Assembly: GCF_006539165.1 (NCBI RefSeq)
Contig: NZ_BJMM01000002.1
Location: 620,001-684,000, forward strand
Reading direction: 5' to 3'
DNA length: 64,000 nucleotides
Source: Streptomyces cacaoi
GTDB taxonomy: Bacteria > Actinomycetota > Actinomycetes > Streptomycetales > Streptomycetaceae
Shown: piece after piece, positions 26,289 through 34,742 of the stretch
Position numbering within the stretch: the first letter of the stretch is position 1
How the letters are laid out: each line of letters opens with the position of its first letter
Position numbers and translations under genes: made by a program
Notes under the pieces: model-generated
Told to the model about the DNA's origin: nothing
The model's input: only the letters and a program-made list of their open reading frames with translations
Database searches by the model: none

Positions 26289-27350
26289 ATGAATGAGGAG
26301 CCCACGGCTCCCGTCCTGCACGACCCGTCCCGGCACGACTTCGCCAGCGACAACTGGGCCGGCGCACACCCCCGGGTGATGGCCGCGCTGGCCGCTGCCA
26401 ACGGCGGCCACCAGCCCGGATACGGCGAGGACGCCTACACCGCACGCCTGCGCGAGACGGTACGCCGGCACTTCGGCCCGGACGCCGAGCCCTACCCCGT
26501 CTTCAACGGCACCGGCGCCAACCTCGTCGCCCTCCAGGCCATGGCCGCCCGCTGGCAGTCCGTCATCTGCCCGGACAGCGCACACCTGCACACCGACGAG
26601 ACGGCCGCACCCGAGCACGCCGGCGTCAAACTCCTGACCGTCCCCGCGCCCGACGGCAAACTCACCCCCGAGGCGCTGCGCCGCTACACCCGCGACCTGG
26701 GCAATATGCACCACGCACAGCCGGGTGTCGTCTCCGTCAGCCAGACCACCGAACTGGGCACCTGCTACACCCCGCAGGAACTCAAGGCGCTCGCCGCCGA
26801 GGCGCACGCGCACGGGCTCCGCCTCCACCTGGACGGTGCCCGGCTCGCCAACGCGGCCGCCACCCTCGGCGTGCCCCTCGCCCGGCTCACCACGGAGGCC
26901 GGAGTCGACGTCGTCTCCTTCGGCGCGACCAAGAACGGTGCCCTCTACGGGGACTGCGTCATCGTGCTCGACCCCGACGCCGTCTCGGGCCTCGCCTATG
27001 TGAAGAAGGCGACCACCCAACTGCCCTCCAAGGCCCGGTTCGTCTCGGCGCAGCTCCTCGCCCTCCTCGACGACGAGCTGTGGCTGGAGAACGCCCGGCA
27101 CTCCAACGCCATGGCCACCCTGCTCGCCGACGGCCTCTCGACCGTCCCCGGCGTACGCCTGGCCCATCCCGTCGAGTCCAACGCGGTCTTCGCCGTCCTC
27201 CCCGACGAGCTGGCCCAACGGCTGTGCCGGCGCTATGCGTTCAGCACCTGGGACCCCGACCGCGGCCTCGTGCGCCTGATGACGGCCTTCGACACCACAC
27301 GCCAGGACGTGGAGCGCTTCGTCGAGGCGGCCCGCGACCTGGCCGGCTGA
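26289..27350 (+). CDS. Threonine aldolase / beta-eliminating lyase family, copy 2
   Basis: A 353-residue PLP enzyme, clear paralogue of 2926-4035 (same blocks FASDNWAGAHPRV, VFNGTGAN, LHLDGARLANA, SFGATKNG with Schiff-base Lys215). It cleaves beta-hydroxy amino acids to glycine plus an aldehyde, or eliminates from related substrates. AAGGAG lies about nine bases upstream of the ATG. It is the last gene of the hydantoinase unit. Two aldolases in one pathway unit suggest the amino acid released after ring opening is a beta-hydroxy amino acid (inference). Confidence 0.9.
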   Translation: MNEEPTAPVLHDPSRHDFASDNWAGAHPRVMAALAAANGGHQPGYGEDAYTARLRETVRRHFGPDAEPYPVFNGTGANLVALQAMAARWQSVICPDSAHLHTDETAAPEHAGVKLLTVPAPDGKLTPEALRRYTRDLGNMHHAQPGVVSVSQTTELGTCYTPQELKALAAEAHAHGLRLHLDGARLANAAATLGVPLARLTTEAGVDVVSFGATKNGALYGDCVIVLDPDAVSGLAYVKKATTQLPSKARFVSAQLLALLDDELWLENARHSNAMATLLADGLSTVPGVRLAHPVESNAVFAVLPDELAQRLCRRYAFSTWDPDRGLVRLMTAFDTTRQDVERFVEAARDLAG

Positions 27351-27356
27351 CCCGGG

Positions 27357-27400
27357 CCTCCGGTGGGCCGGCACCGGGCCCGGCGCCGGCCCACCGGAGG
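27357..27400. terminator. Bidirectional hairpin terminator
   Basis: CCTCCGGTGGGCCGGC (27357-27372) and GCCGGCCCACCGGAGG (27385-27400) form a perfect 16-bp stem with a 12-base loop, sited between the convergent threonine aldolase and racemase genes. Confidence 0.75.
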
Positions 27401-27417
27401 GGGACAGGCGCACATGT

Positions 27418-28140
27418 TCAGGGAACCCGGTGCTTGGCCGGCGGTTCCAGGTAGGTGGTCCGGCTGGGGCGCAGCCCGAGGCGGTGGGCGCGCTCCAGCC
27501 AGGTCACGGCGGCGGCCGTCGGATCCACCACGGGCACGGGCGCGCCCCCGTCGGCGAGCCGTGCGCGTACCGCCTCGGCGACGCCGAGCATGCCCGTGCA
27601 GCCGAGCACCAGCACATCGGCCTGCCCCCGCGCGACCGCCTCCCGGCCGCGTGCGGCCAGCAGCTCCACCAGCGCCTCGCCCTCGCCGTCCAGCCCGAGC
27701 ACCGGCACGTTCACCACCTCGATGGCACCGAGCCGCGTCTCGACGCCGTGCCGGCGTGCCAGCGAGCGCAGCATCGGGACCACGTTCGGCAGCACGGTGA
27801 GCACGCCGACCCGCTCGCCCAGGCTGAGCGCGGTGAGCACGGCCGGCTCGAAACCGCCGACGACGGGGAAGCCGGCGATCTCCCGCGCGGCCGGCACGGC
27901 CGGATCACCGAAGCAGTCCACGAACACGCCGTCCACCCCGTCCTCGACGGCCTCGGCGACCCGCTCCAGGATGCCCGGCCCGGCCAGCGCCTCGTCGTAC
28001 TCGGACTCGATACTGGCGGTGCCCCGTGCGAGCGTGACGACGTCGAACCGGGTTCCGGGCGCGGCCCAGTGGGCGACCTCGGCACGGACGGCTTCCACCA
28101 GGGAGTCACCGAGGACGGGAAGGATCACACGCAGATGCAT
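27418..28140 (-). CDS. Asp/Glu/hydantoin racemase family protein
   Basis: A 240-residue cofactor-independent racemase-fold protein. The two catalytic Cys of the fold are visible: Cys76 in VFVDCFGDPA and Cys181 in VLVLGCTGML. The N-terminus LRVILPVLGDSL fits hydantoin racemases and related maleate isomerase/AMDase relatives. It converges on the hydantoinase unit, which supports a role in interconverting substrate enantiomers before stereospecific opening. The alternative is an aspartate/glutamate-type racemase. The 212 bases between its start and the TPR gene hold no gene. Confidence 0.86.
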   Translation of the reverse strand: MHLRVILPVLGDSLVEAVRAEVAHWAAPGTRFDVVTLARGTASIESEYDEALAGPGILERVAEAVEDGVDGVFVDCFGDPAVPAAREIAGFPVVGGFEPAVLTALSLGERVGVLTVLPNVVPMLRSLARRHGVETRLGAIEVVNVPVLGLDGEGEALVELLAARGREAVARGQADVLVLGCTGMLGVAEAVRARLADGGAPVPVVDPTAAAVTWLERAHRLGLRPSRTTYLEPPAKHRVP

Positions 28141-28352
28141 GACGGGCTCCGATCACGGGCGAGTGGGGGAGAGGGACGGACCAGGCGGGGCGTGGACACA
28201 CGGACGCGTACCGGGCGCGGGGACGAGCACTCCAGGGCCACGGACGGGCCCGCTCCCATCCGACGCTAGGTGCGCGCACCGCACGACGGAATGTGCCGAC
28301 CGCCCGGTGCGTCACCCCGCGCTGTGCGACCCGCCCGGCCGGTGAGCCCGCC

Positions 28353-29453
28353 TCAACGCCCCGCGCCGCTGGTGGCGTCCGCGCGCTCGTACCGCTCCTC
28401 CGGCGCGGCGGACGCGGTGACCGGCTCCGGCGTCCCCGGCAGTTCGGCGAGCGCCTTGTCCACCATGTCGCGTGTGTGGCGCAGACCCGTCCCGCCGAGC
28501 GTGCGGCGCAGCCGGTGCAGATCTGCGGCCGTCTGCGCCGGGCAACGCCCGAGCCGGGCCAGGGACTTGAGCAGACCGAGCCGGGAGAGCGCCGCACCAC
28601 GCGGTTCGTTCATCCCCTCGAACTCGGCGAGCGCCTGCTCGTACACCTCACGTGCCTGTCGGTAACGGCCGGAGCGGAAGAAGACGTTGGCCCGCATCTT
28701 GTGGTTGTAGGCCAGGGCGCTCGTCAACTTCATGCGGCGGCAGATCGCCTCACCCTCGGACAGCAGCTCCAGCGCCCGCTCCGGGGCCTCCCCGCGCACC
28801 GACAGGACGTCCGCGATCCCGCGCAGGGCCCAGGCCAGTCCCCGCTGGTCGTCGGCGCCCCGGGCTATCCCGGCCGCCTCCTCGAACATGGCGAGCGCCG
28901 TGTCGTACGAGCCGGTGTTCCGGTGCATCTGGGCTATGCCCTCCAGCGCCCACACCGTGTGGCGTGCCTCGCCCCGCTCGCGCGCCTCCGCGAGCAGTTG
29001 CTCGTGCAGCCGGTGCACCGAGGCGTAATCGCCCTCGATACGGCCCGTCTCGGCCATGCCGGCCAGGGAGTACCCGCGGGCGAGGACGTCACCGCCGCGG
29101 TCGCCCAGCTCCGCCGCATGGCTCAACAGGCGCCGGGCCAGGGGGAGTCGGCCGCGCTGCCGGGCGAGTGTCCCACCGCTCCACAGGGCCCAGGCCATCG
29201 CGCTCTCGTCCGTGGCCGTGCGGGCCGAGCGGTAGCTCGCCTTCCAGGCCCGGTCCGCTTCCCGGATGCGGCCGAGCCGCCGGTTCGCCTCCGCCACCGC
29301 GAGCCCGGCCCGGGCCACGTCCCCCGCCGAGCCGGAACGCTCGGCGGCGCGGAGCTGTTCGGTGCCCTTCGCGAGGACGTCGGCGAGCGAGGAATTCACC
29401 GAGAGCGCGGTGAGCGCGCCCTGGTACTCGGGTGCGAATGCCTTGGTGTACAT
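28353..29453 (-). CDS. Tetratricopeptide repeat protein
   Basis: A 366-residue all-helical protein with about six TPR units from residue 50 to 320, for example SLAGMAETGRIEGDYASVHR and ALEGIAQMHRNTGSYDTALA. TPR arrays bind peptides or proteins; Streptomyces has many of this length, often beside regulators. The start MYTKAFAPEYQGALT at 29453 was preferred because upstream in-frame residues are Gly/Arg/Pro-rich. A strong double palindrome about 140 bases upstream is a candidate operator. The partner is unknown. Confidence 0.8.
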   Translation of the reverse strand: MYTKAFAPEYQGALTALSVNSSLADVLAKGTEQLRAAERSGSAGDVARAGLAVAEANRRLGRIREADRAWKASYRSARTATDESAMAWALWSGGTLARQRGRLPLARRLLSHAAELGDRGGDVLARGYSLAGMAETGRIEGDYASVHRLHEQLLAEARERGEARHTVWALEGIAQMHRNTGSYDTALAMFEEAAGIARGADDQRGLAWALRGIADVLSVRGEAPERALELLSEGEAICRRMKLTSALAYNHKMRANVFFRSGRYRQAREVYEQALAEFEGMNEPRGAALSRLGLLKSLARLGRCPAQTAADLHRLRRTLGGTGLRHTRDMVDKALAELPGTPEPVTASAAPEERYERADATSGAGR

Positions 29454-29592
29454 AGCAGCCTTTCTGTTCTCCCCGTCCGGCCCACCGCCGTGCGACCCCG
29501 GGTGCGCACGGGTGCCCGGCGGCCGGGCGCCCGCGCAGCCGTCGCCGGTGCGGCCCACGCGTCACGGTGCGGTGTGCCGACCGGAACCACTG

Positions 29593-29620
29593 TACACCAG
29601 GTGTATACACGCGGTGTATA
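29593..29620. promoter_or_regulatory. Overlapping palindromic operator
   Basis: TACACC-A-GGTGTA (29593-29605) and TATACAC-GCG-GTGTATA (29604-29620) are two perfect inverted repeats sharing two bases, each built on the half-site GTGTA. They look like two adjacent or cooperatively filled dimer sites of a TetR- or GntR-type regulator, or the core promoter of the TPR gene read leftward. Confidence 0.55.
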
Positions 29621-29703
29621 GCCACTTTCGTGGCGCCCGGAACGGGGCGTGGAGGGGTCGGTGCCGCCGCGCAGCGGGGCGGGTCCGTGTGTGAGCTGTC
29701 GTT

Positions 29704-29743
29704 CTGTTGTCGATCAAGAAGACCTGTTGTTGATCAAGACGAC
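29704..29743. repeat. 20-bp tandem direct repeat
   Basis: CTGTTGTCGATCAAGAAGAC (29704-29723) is followed at once by CTGTTGTTGATCAAGACGAC (29724-29743), differing at two positions. Each unit contains an (C/T)GATCAAG core. Two turns of helix per unit would put proteins on the same face, so iterated regulator sites are plausible. Confidence 0.55.
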
Positions 29744-30176
29744 ACACGAGGCGCTGACGTTGAGCGGAACCGGCGATCGATTCAACCCGGGCTCGTGCCA
29801 AGGGCGTTGTCGGCCTCCACCTCCGGCGCGGAACCCCCGGCGGCGAGCCGGCCGCCGGAGCCCCGGGGAGCGAGGCGACCCGTCGGGCCGGTGGCGGGAG
29901 CGGTACAGGAGTCCAACCGCGGACCCGGATTAGTCCATGGCGCAGCCCCCGGGCCCGCCGCACAATTCCACCAGGCCGGACACCCGCGGAGCCCGGTGCC
30001 TGTGCGGTGCCGCAGCCCCGGCCGGACCCCGGGCACGTACGCCCGCCCGCCGGCCGGGTCCCGGCCGGAGGTCAGGACCACGGCCCCCGGCCTCCGGGGC
30101 GACGCCGCAGCCGAGAGGGCCCCGACGCACGGGTGAATCCGCCTGTCTCATCCCCCACATGGAGACGAGGATCCGT

Positions 30177-30938
30177 ATGTCTGTAGTCGGTACGCTCCGG
30201 CGGTGCGCCCTGCCCGTCGTGGCGGCGGGGCTGCTCGCGGCCGTGCCCCACACGGCGCTCGCGGACGTCGGCGGCGGGAACGTGTCGGTCAGCTGGTCGA
30301 TCGACGGGACGCCGTCCGCCGGGCTGAGCAACGTCACCTTCCCCATCACGGTCAACCCGGACACGGCCCACCAGGAAGGCATCTACTTCGCGCAGCAGTA
30401 CAGCTTCGCCGACGGCATGGGCTACACCGGCCTCCAGCCGAGGGAGAACAGCGGCGGCAGCGAACGCCTCTCCGCCCGCTTCTCCACCTTCACCGAGGGG
30501 GCCACGACCTCCGATCCGCTGTGCCACGAGGGCGCCGACGGAGGCCCCGGCGTCACCTGCGCCGTCGACTTCGACGCCGTCTACGGGCACCGCTACGACA
30601 TCAAGGTCGAACGGACCGGCACGGACACCTGGACCGGCACCGCGAAGGACGCGGTGACCGGCGAGTCCACCCATCTGGGCACCTACACGCTGCCCGAGGG
30701 CAGCGGCGGCATCCAAGGCTCCCAGGGCGGCTTCGTGGAGTACTACCTCGGCATCCCCAGCTGCGCCGAGATGCCCAGGTCCGACGTGACCTTCGGCGGC
30801 CCCAGCTCCACGGACGCCGGCGGGCTGAGCGGTACCGCGAGAGCCAACTACGAGTACAGCGACTGCGTCGGCGAGTCCAACTACAAGGCAGAGGACGACG
30901 GTTCGGGCACCCATGTGACCCGCGGGTTCGTCTCGTAA
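30177..30938 (+). CDS. Secreted protein, possibly DUF3472-like
   Basis: A 253-residue exported protein. The signal peptide is clear: a basic TLRRC segment, a hydrophobic core VVAAGLLAAVP and a cleavage site after HTALA (about residue 29). The mature part is Gly/Ser/Thr-rich and beta-type, with GIYFAQQYSFADGMGYTGLQ resembling DUF3472 proteins (tentative). Four Cys in the mature part could form disulfides. The ATG at 30177 has a GGAGACGAGG site; an in-frame ATG at 30159 is less well placed. Function unknown. Confidence 0.75.
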   Translation: MSVVGTLRRCALPVVAAGLLAAVPHTALADVGGGNVSVSWSIDGTPSAGLSNVTFPITVNPDTAHQEGIYFAQQYSFADGMGYTGLQPRENSGGSERLSARFSTFTEGATTSDPLCHEGADGGPGVTCAVDFDAVYGHRYDIKVERTGTDTWTGTAKDAVTGESTHLGTYTLPEGSGGIQGSQGGFVEYYLGIPSCAEMPRSDVTFGGPSSTDAGGLSGTARANYEYSDCVGESNYKAEDDGSGTHVTRGFVS

Positions 30939-30966
30939 CCTCTTCCGCGGACTTCTCCGCCCGTCC

Positions 30967-31000
30967 ACGAGCCGCCCGCCGCAGCCGGTGGGCGGCTCGT
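30967..31000 (+). terminator. Hairpin terminator of the secreted-protein gene
   Basis: ACGAGCCGCCC (30967-30977) pairs perfectly with GGGCGGCTCGT (30990-31000) around a 12-base loop, 29 bases after the stop codon. Confidence 0.6.
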
Positions 31001-31183
31001 CGCGCGACGGGCGCGCGTTCCCCGGCCCCGGGGTGCGCGCTGCGCCGGGTGCGCCGCCTGCGCCGGCAGAGGCTCCCCGCCTACGCAACCCGGCTGGTTC
31101 GCGGCGTAGTCGACGTCCGGACGACGGCCGTTCCGGGCACACTCCCGGAAAGCAGCGCAGTCCGGGGGATGCGGGGGAGCGGC

Positions 31184-31747
31184 ATGGCCGGCAGATTCCG
31201 TCACCATCGCGAAGAGGAGATCCCCGACGACGCCTGGATCCGCCGGGAGACCCGCGCGCTGGTGGAGATCGTCGTCCGCGAGCATGCGCGGGCGGGCGGC
31301 ATCGCGGCGCACGCGCGCGAGCCGGCCGTCGACGAGATCACCCGCCGCTGTCTGCCGCGGGCCCTCGCCGACACGGCCCTGCTGGACAGGGATCCCCGGG
31401 CCTACTTCGACAAGCTGGTCGCCCGGATCCTCCGGGAGGCGGACGCCCTTCTCCTGCGCGGCGAACCTCCGCACGAGCCACCGGAGGAGAGGCGCGCCCG
31501 GCGCGAGCGGTACCTCGCGGGATTGCAGGAGGAGATCGAGGCGGCGCGGTCGACCACGGCCGGTCCGGCGGTCGTCCACAGCATCGGCGAGGCGCTGCGG
31601 CGCAGGGGGAAGCTGACCCCGGAGAACGTGCGGGCGGCCGTGGCGTCCTACGAGGCACGCGCCCGGTACTACCTCGCCCACCCCGACCCGCACCGCTCCT
31701 GGCCGCACGCGGAGGAGGTCGTCGCCTCCCTCTTCGACCCCGGATGA
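31184..31747 (+). CDS. Hypothetical helical protein
   Basis: A 187-residue, charged, mostly helical protein starting MAGRFRHHREEEIPDDAW, with no membrane segment or signal peptide and no family I recognise. Arg and Glu make up a large share, especially in EPPHEPPEERRARRERYL and VRAAVASYEARARYYLAHP. The ATG at 31184 follows GCGGGGGAG with good spacing. It stands alone between a terminator and a convergent DinB gene. Confidence 0.65.
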   Translation: MAGRFRHHREEEIPDDAWIRRETRALVEIVVREHARAGGIAAHAREPAVDEITRRCLPRALADTALLDRDPRAYFDKLVARILREADALLLRGEPPHEPPEERRARRERYLAGLQEEIEAARSTTAGPAVVHSIGEALRRRGKLTPENVRAAVASYEARARYYLAHPDPHRSWPHAEEVVASLFDPG

Positions 31748-31832
31748 GCCCGGACCACCGCGGCCAGGAAGCGGCTCCCACGGCGCGAACGAACGGAAAC
31801 GCGGGGAAGGTTGAGCCCTCCGGCCCGGAGTG

Positions 31833-32342
31833 TCAGGCGCCCACGGTCCCGTCGACGCCCTCGCGCAGCAGATCCGCGTGCCCGTTGTGCCGGCCGTACT
31901 CCAACAGCACGTGCAGCATCACCATCCGCAGCGACACCTCCCGCTCCCACCTCGGCTGGTATCCGGTCCGCTCCAGGGACACGGACTCCCGCTCGATGCG
32001 GCGCGAGTGGGCCACCTCGGCCTCCCAGGCGGCGAACGCCTCGGACCTGCTCGACGTGGACGCGTCGTACGCGGCCTGGAAGTCGAACCGGTCGGACCAC
32101 ACCAGGGGCACGTCGTGGTCCTCGAACACCCGGCGGAACCAGGTGCGTTCGACCTCCGCCAGATGGCGCACCAGGCCGAGCAGCGACAGCGTGGACGGCG
32201 GCATCGACCGCTGCCGCAGCTCCTCGTCGCCGAGCCCTTCGCACTTCATGGCGAGGGTGGCCCGGTGGTAGTCGAGAAAGGCCCGCAGTGTGTCGCGTTC
32301 GCTTCCCGCTGTGGGCGGTCCCGTGCGGTGGTCGCCGGTCAT
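31833..32342 (-). CDS. DinB family (DUF664) protein
   Basis: A 169-residue four-helix-bundle protein of the DinB/mycothiol-dependent enzyme superfamily. Motifs LLGLVRHLAEVERTWFRRVF and MLHVLLEYGRHNGHADLLRE supply the three His that bind a metal in this fold. Actinobacterial DUF664 members are often thiol-dependent transferases using mycothiol, but this one is uncharacterised. It may share a region with the downstream split-barrel gene on the same strand. Confidence 0.82.
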   Translation of the reverse strand: MTGDHRTGPPTAGSERDTLRAFLDYHRATLAMKCEGLGDEELRQRSMPPSTLSLLGLVRHLAEVERTWFRRVFEDHDVPLVWSDRFDFQAAYDASTSSRSEAFAAWEAEVAHSRRIERESVSLERTGYQPRWEREVSLRMVMLHVLLEYGRHNGHADLLREGVDGTVGA

Positions 32343-32420
32343 CGGCCGTGCTCCTCCCCGGTGGCTGTCGGCAGGGCCAGTATCACCCCCGCGTCGTCCG
32401 CCTGCCCCGCCCGGTGGCCC

Positions 32421-32846
32421 TCAGTGCGCCACCCCGTCCAACAACCAGCGCCGCACCGGCACTTCGATCAGCAGACGTTCCTCGCCCGGCCTGCGCACCG
32501 CGGCGGCGTCCCAGGCGTACTTCTCGGTGAACGCGGCCGTCACCGCGGCGGGGAAGGGTGCCCGGTGCACACGGGCCCGGCCCTCCGCGACGACGGGCCA
32601 CCTGCCGTCCTCCAGGGCGAGCGAAACCCAGGGCGACCGGCCGATGTTGCGCACCTTGACGGAGCCGCCGTCCACCCCGATCCACCAGGTGCCGGACAGG
32701 AAGACGAACCACACCGGCGTCACATGGGGCGTACCGTCCGGCCGGACCGTGCACATCCACACATGCTTCTCCCCGGCCAGCCGCTCCACGACCCCGTCGC
32801 CCGTAGGCCACACACCCGAACCCGCCACTCCCGCACGCACATCCAT
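32421..32846 (-). CDS. Pyridoxamine 5'-phosphate oxidase-type split-barrel protein
   Basis: A 141-residue FMN- or F420-binding split barrel. It shows the typical EKHVWMCTVRPDGTPHVTPVWFVFLSGTWW strand pattern and RNIGRSPWVSLAL. Family members reduce or bind flavin/F420/heme; the exact cofactor is not clear. The ATG at 32846 was taken as the first start before the conserved part; upstream in-frame residues are unlikely coding. The 193 bases to the divergent ArsR gene hold its promoter region. Confidence 0.8.
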   Translation of the reverse strand: MDVRAGVAGSGVWPTGDGVVERLAGEKHVWMCTVRPDGTPHVTPVWFVFLSGTWWIGVDGGSVKVRNIGRSPWVSLALEDGRWPVVAEGRARVHRAPFPAAVTAAFTEKYAWDAAAVRRPGEERLLIEVPVRRWLLDGVAH

Positions 32847-32989
32847 ACCCCCATCCCACTCCACCCCACCCCCGCCCCACCTCGGCCACCCGAACCCCGA
32901 CTCCTGGTCCTTCGGGCCTACTTCCGGGCGGGGGGGCTTCGCGGAGGGGTGAGCACACGGACGGGAGAAGACCACCGTGGCGCGGGGGA

Positions 32990-33021
32990 GTTGCAAAGAA
33001 GGCGTTGCAAAGCTTTCTTTG
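32990..33021. promoter_or_regulatory. Repeat and inverted-repeat operator before the ArsR gene
   Basis: GTTGCAAAG occurs twice (32990-32998 and 33004-33012), 14 bases apart, and CAAAGAA (32994-33000) is mirrored by TTCTTTG (33015-33021). These AT-rich elements in GC-rich DNA lie just before the ArsR-type gene and may be its autoregulatory sites. Confidence 0.5.
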
Positions 33022-33039
33022 TATGCGTAGGTTGAGGGC

Positions 33040-33717
33040 ATGCAGCGTGACGACTCGGCAGCAGCCCCGGCGGCCCGGCAGGGACCGACGCCGGGGGAGG
33101 AGATCCGGACGCTCGACCCCCGGTCGCTGCGCGCCCTCTCGCACCCCCTGCGGATCCGGCTGCTCAACGCACTGCGGGAGTACGGGCCGGCGACCGCGTC
33201 CCAACTGGGCGCGCGCCTGGGGGAGTCCAGCGGCGCCACCAGCTACCACCTGCGTCAGCTCGCGGCCCACGGCTTCGTCGTCGACGCCCCCGAGTACAAC
33301 AGCGGCCGGCAGCGCTGGTGGAAGGCGGCCCACCGGGGCACGGTCCTCAACGTCGGGCAGCTGCGAACCGACCGGGACCCGGAAGTGCGCGGCGCGATGG
33401 ACCTGCTGCTGCACGAGATCGCCACCATGCACGCGCAGGAGCTGGGCACCTGGCTGGGCACGATGAACGAGTGGCCCGCCGCATGGCACTCCAGCTGGGA
33501 GATCAGCGACCAACTGCTGCGGCTGACACCGGAGCGTGCCCGGGCGCTGACCCGTGAACTGAACGCCGTCGTCGAGCGCTACCGCCAGGGCGCGGACAGC
33601 GGAGCGGGCTGCGGCACGGATGCCGGTACCGGCGACGACTCCGGCACCGGTGAGGACGTGCCGGCGTCGCCGTTCCGGGTCCACATCCACGGCTTCCCCC
33701 GCGCGGAAGAGTCCTGA
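33040..33717 (+). CDS. ArsR-like winged-helix regulator
   Basis: A 225-residue HTH regulator. The DNA-binding part reads LRALSHPLRIRLLNALREYGPATASQLGARLGESSGATSYHLRQLAAHGFV, typical of ArsR-type HTH_20 proteins without the metal Cys motif. A helical C-terminal domain and a Gly/Asp/Thr-rich linker (about 188-212) follow. A purine-rich GAGGG sits only one base before the ATG, too close for normal use, so the message may be leaderless. Such Streptomyces proteins often neighbour a transporter; here the next gene is a small unknown ORF. Confidence 0.85.
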   Translation: MQRDDSAAAPAARQGPTPGEEIRTLDPRSLRALSHPLRIRLLNALREYGPATASQLGARLGESSGATSYHLRQLAAHGFVVDAPEYNSGRQRWWKAAHRGTVLNVGQLRTDRDPEVRGAMDLLLHEIATMHAQELGTWLGTMNEWPAAWHSSWEISDQLLRLTPERARALTRELNAVVERYRQGADSGAGCGTDAGTGDDSGTGEDVPASPFRVHIHGFPRAEES

Positions 33718-33756
33718 CCCGCACCCCGGGCCGGCCACGAGAAGGAGCACGCGGCG

Positions 33757-34008
33757 ATGCACAGCGACATCCACGCACATCTGATGCTGCACGCCCAGCG
33801 GGCGGCCCAGCTGCGCGCGGAAGCGGCCGGCTTCCACCCGGGCCCGGGCCCCACCGCCCGTCTCCGCCGGGCCGTGGGCGAGTTCGCCCGGCCCGGGCTG
33901 GTGCGGCTGCGGCAGCGGTTCGCCTGGGTTCTCATCGAGGCCGGACTCCGGCTCCTCGGCTCGGCGCTGTCCGGCAGGACCCCGCCCGGGCGGGCCCCCG
34001 TCCGCTGA
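33757..34008 (+). CDS. Small hypothetical protein (83 aa)
   Basis: An 83-residue basic protein starting MHSDIHAHLMLHAQRAAQL with a hydrophobic segment FAWVLIEAGLRLLGSAL near the C-terminus that could be a membrane anchor. AGAAGGAG lies ten bases before the ATG. It follows the ArsR gene after 39 bases and is probably co-transcribed and perhaps the target or partner of that regulator. No family recognised. Confidence 0.6.
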   Translation: MHSDIHAHLMLHAQRAAQLRAEAAGFHPGPGPTARLRRAVGEFARPGLVRLRQRFAWVLIEAGLRLLGSALSGRTPPGRAPVR

Positions 34009-34070
34009 GCCGCACCTCCGCCGTCACGGTCGCTCCGGCCCGTTCGCCCGCGTCCCGCAGCCGCCTCACG

Positions 34071-34742
34071 TCAGCGGTGAGAACGCGGTGGGCCAGGCGA
34101 TGGTCGAGGTGGCTTCGAGGATGTGGTCCGGGGCGCCGGGGGTGGCCACACGCCGTCGGTGTAGAGGGTCCGGCGCAGGGCGACGCGTTCGTCGAGGCTC
34201 TCGAACGGCCAGATCTGGACGATGCGGTCGGGGCCGTCTAGGGCGTACATCACGACGGTCAGCGGATCGACGCGGTGCCGCGCGGGCAGGGCCCGGCGCC
34301 AGCCCGCGAGGGTCGCCGGCAGGCCGCCCGGCCGCAGGTGGTAGTCGCGGACCTCGTAGACGGGCCCGAACGCTCCCGTCCGCACCGGCGGTACGAAGGG
34401 GAACGGGGCGAAGCTCTGCTGGGTCAGATCGGTGAGGTGCTCTCCCGCGCCGAACGGATGCCGGCTGCCGCGGGCGCGCATCCGCTCGCGGGCCAGCTCG
34501 GCGTCGTCACGGAAGGCGCGCAGCACGGTCAGCCGTCCCAGCGAGCCGTTCTCCGTCTCCCAGCAGCCCAGGAGGCGGCCGTGTGCGTCCGGGGCCTCGA
34601 CCCACGGCAGGACGCCGGCCGCGGCCTGCTCCGCGTCGAGCAGGTGGAAGGCGAGGGTGGCGATCTCGTAGCGGATGTTCTGCTGTTCCCGGTCGAGATC
34701 GTCTCCCGTGATCGGTGCGGGACGCGTCCTCGTCGTCTTCAT
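34071..34742 (-). CDS. NIPSNAP family protein with C-terminal frameshift
   Basis: A 223-residue open frame with two NIPSNAP-like dimeric ferredoxin-fold halves, including [19 protein letters not shown] and [15 protein letters not shown]. The family includes mitochondrial NIPSNAPs and small bacterial proteins often beside amidases or monooxygenases. The last 25 residues are Pro/Ser/Arg noise. In the next frame the same DNA reads [16 protein letters not shown] and ends SPLT at 34066, which is the usual C-terminus, so one base is missing near 34137. It may be a real mutation or a sequencing error at a G/C run. It overlaps the amidase frame by 236 bases. Confidence 0.75.
   Translation of the reverse strand: MKTTRTRPAPITGDDLDREQQNIRYEIATLAFHLLDAEQAAAGVLPWVEAPDAHGRLLGCWETENGSLGRLTVLRAFRDDAELARERMRARGSRHPFGAGEHLTDLTQQSFAPFPFVPPVRTGAFGPVYEVRDYHLRPGGLPATLAGWRRALPARHRVDPLTVVMYALDGPDRIVQIWPFESLDERVALRRTLYTDGVWPPPAPRTTSSKPPRPSPGPPRSHR

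Larger units (their letters stand above)
29454..30176. other. Long divergent intergenic region
   Basis: The 723 bases between the divergent TPR and secreted-protein genes contain no gene I can support. Two striking elements are listed separately: overlapping palindromes at 29593-29620 and a 20-bp tandem repeat at 29704-29743. The remainder is GC-rich without clear structure. Confidence 0.5.

Noticed and set aside
32941..33039. A longer N-terminal extension of the ArsR-type regulator or of the minus-strand split-barrel gene
   Set aside because: The extra sequence is poly-Pro/Arg on both strands and overlaps the AT-rich operator-like repeats.
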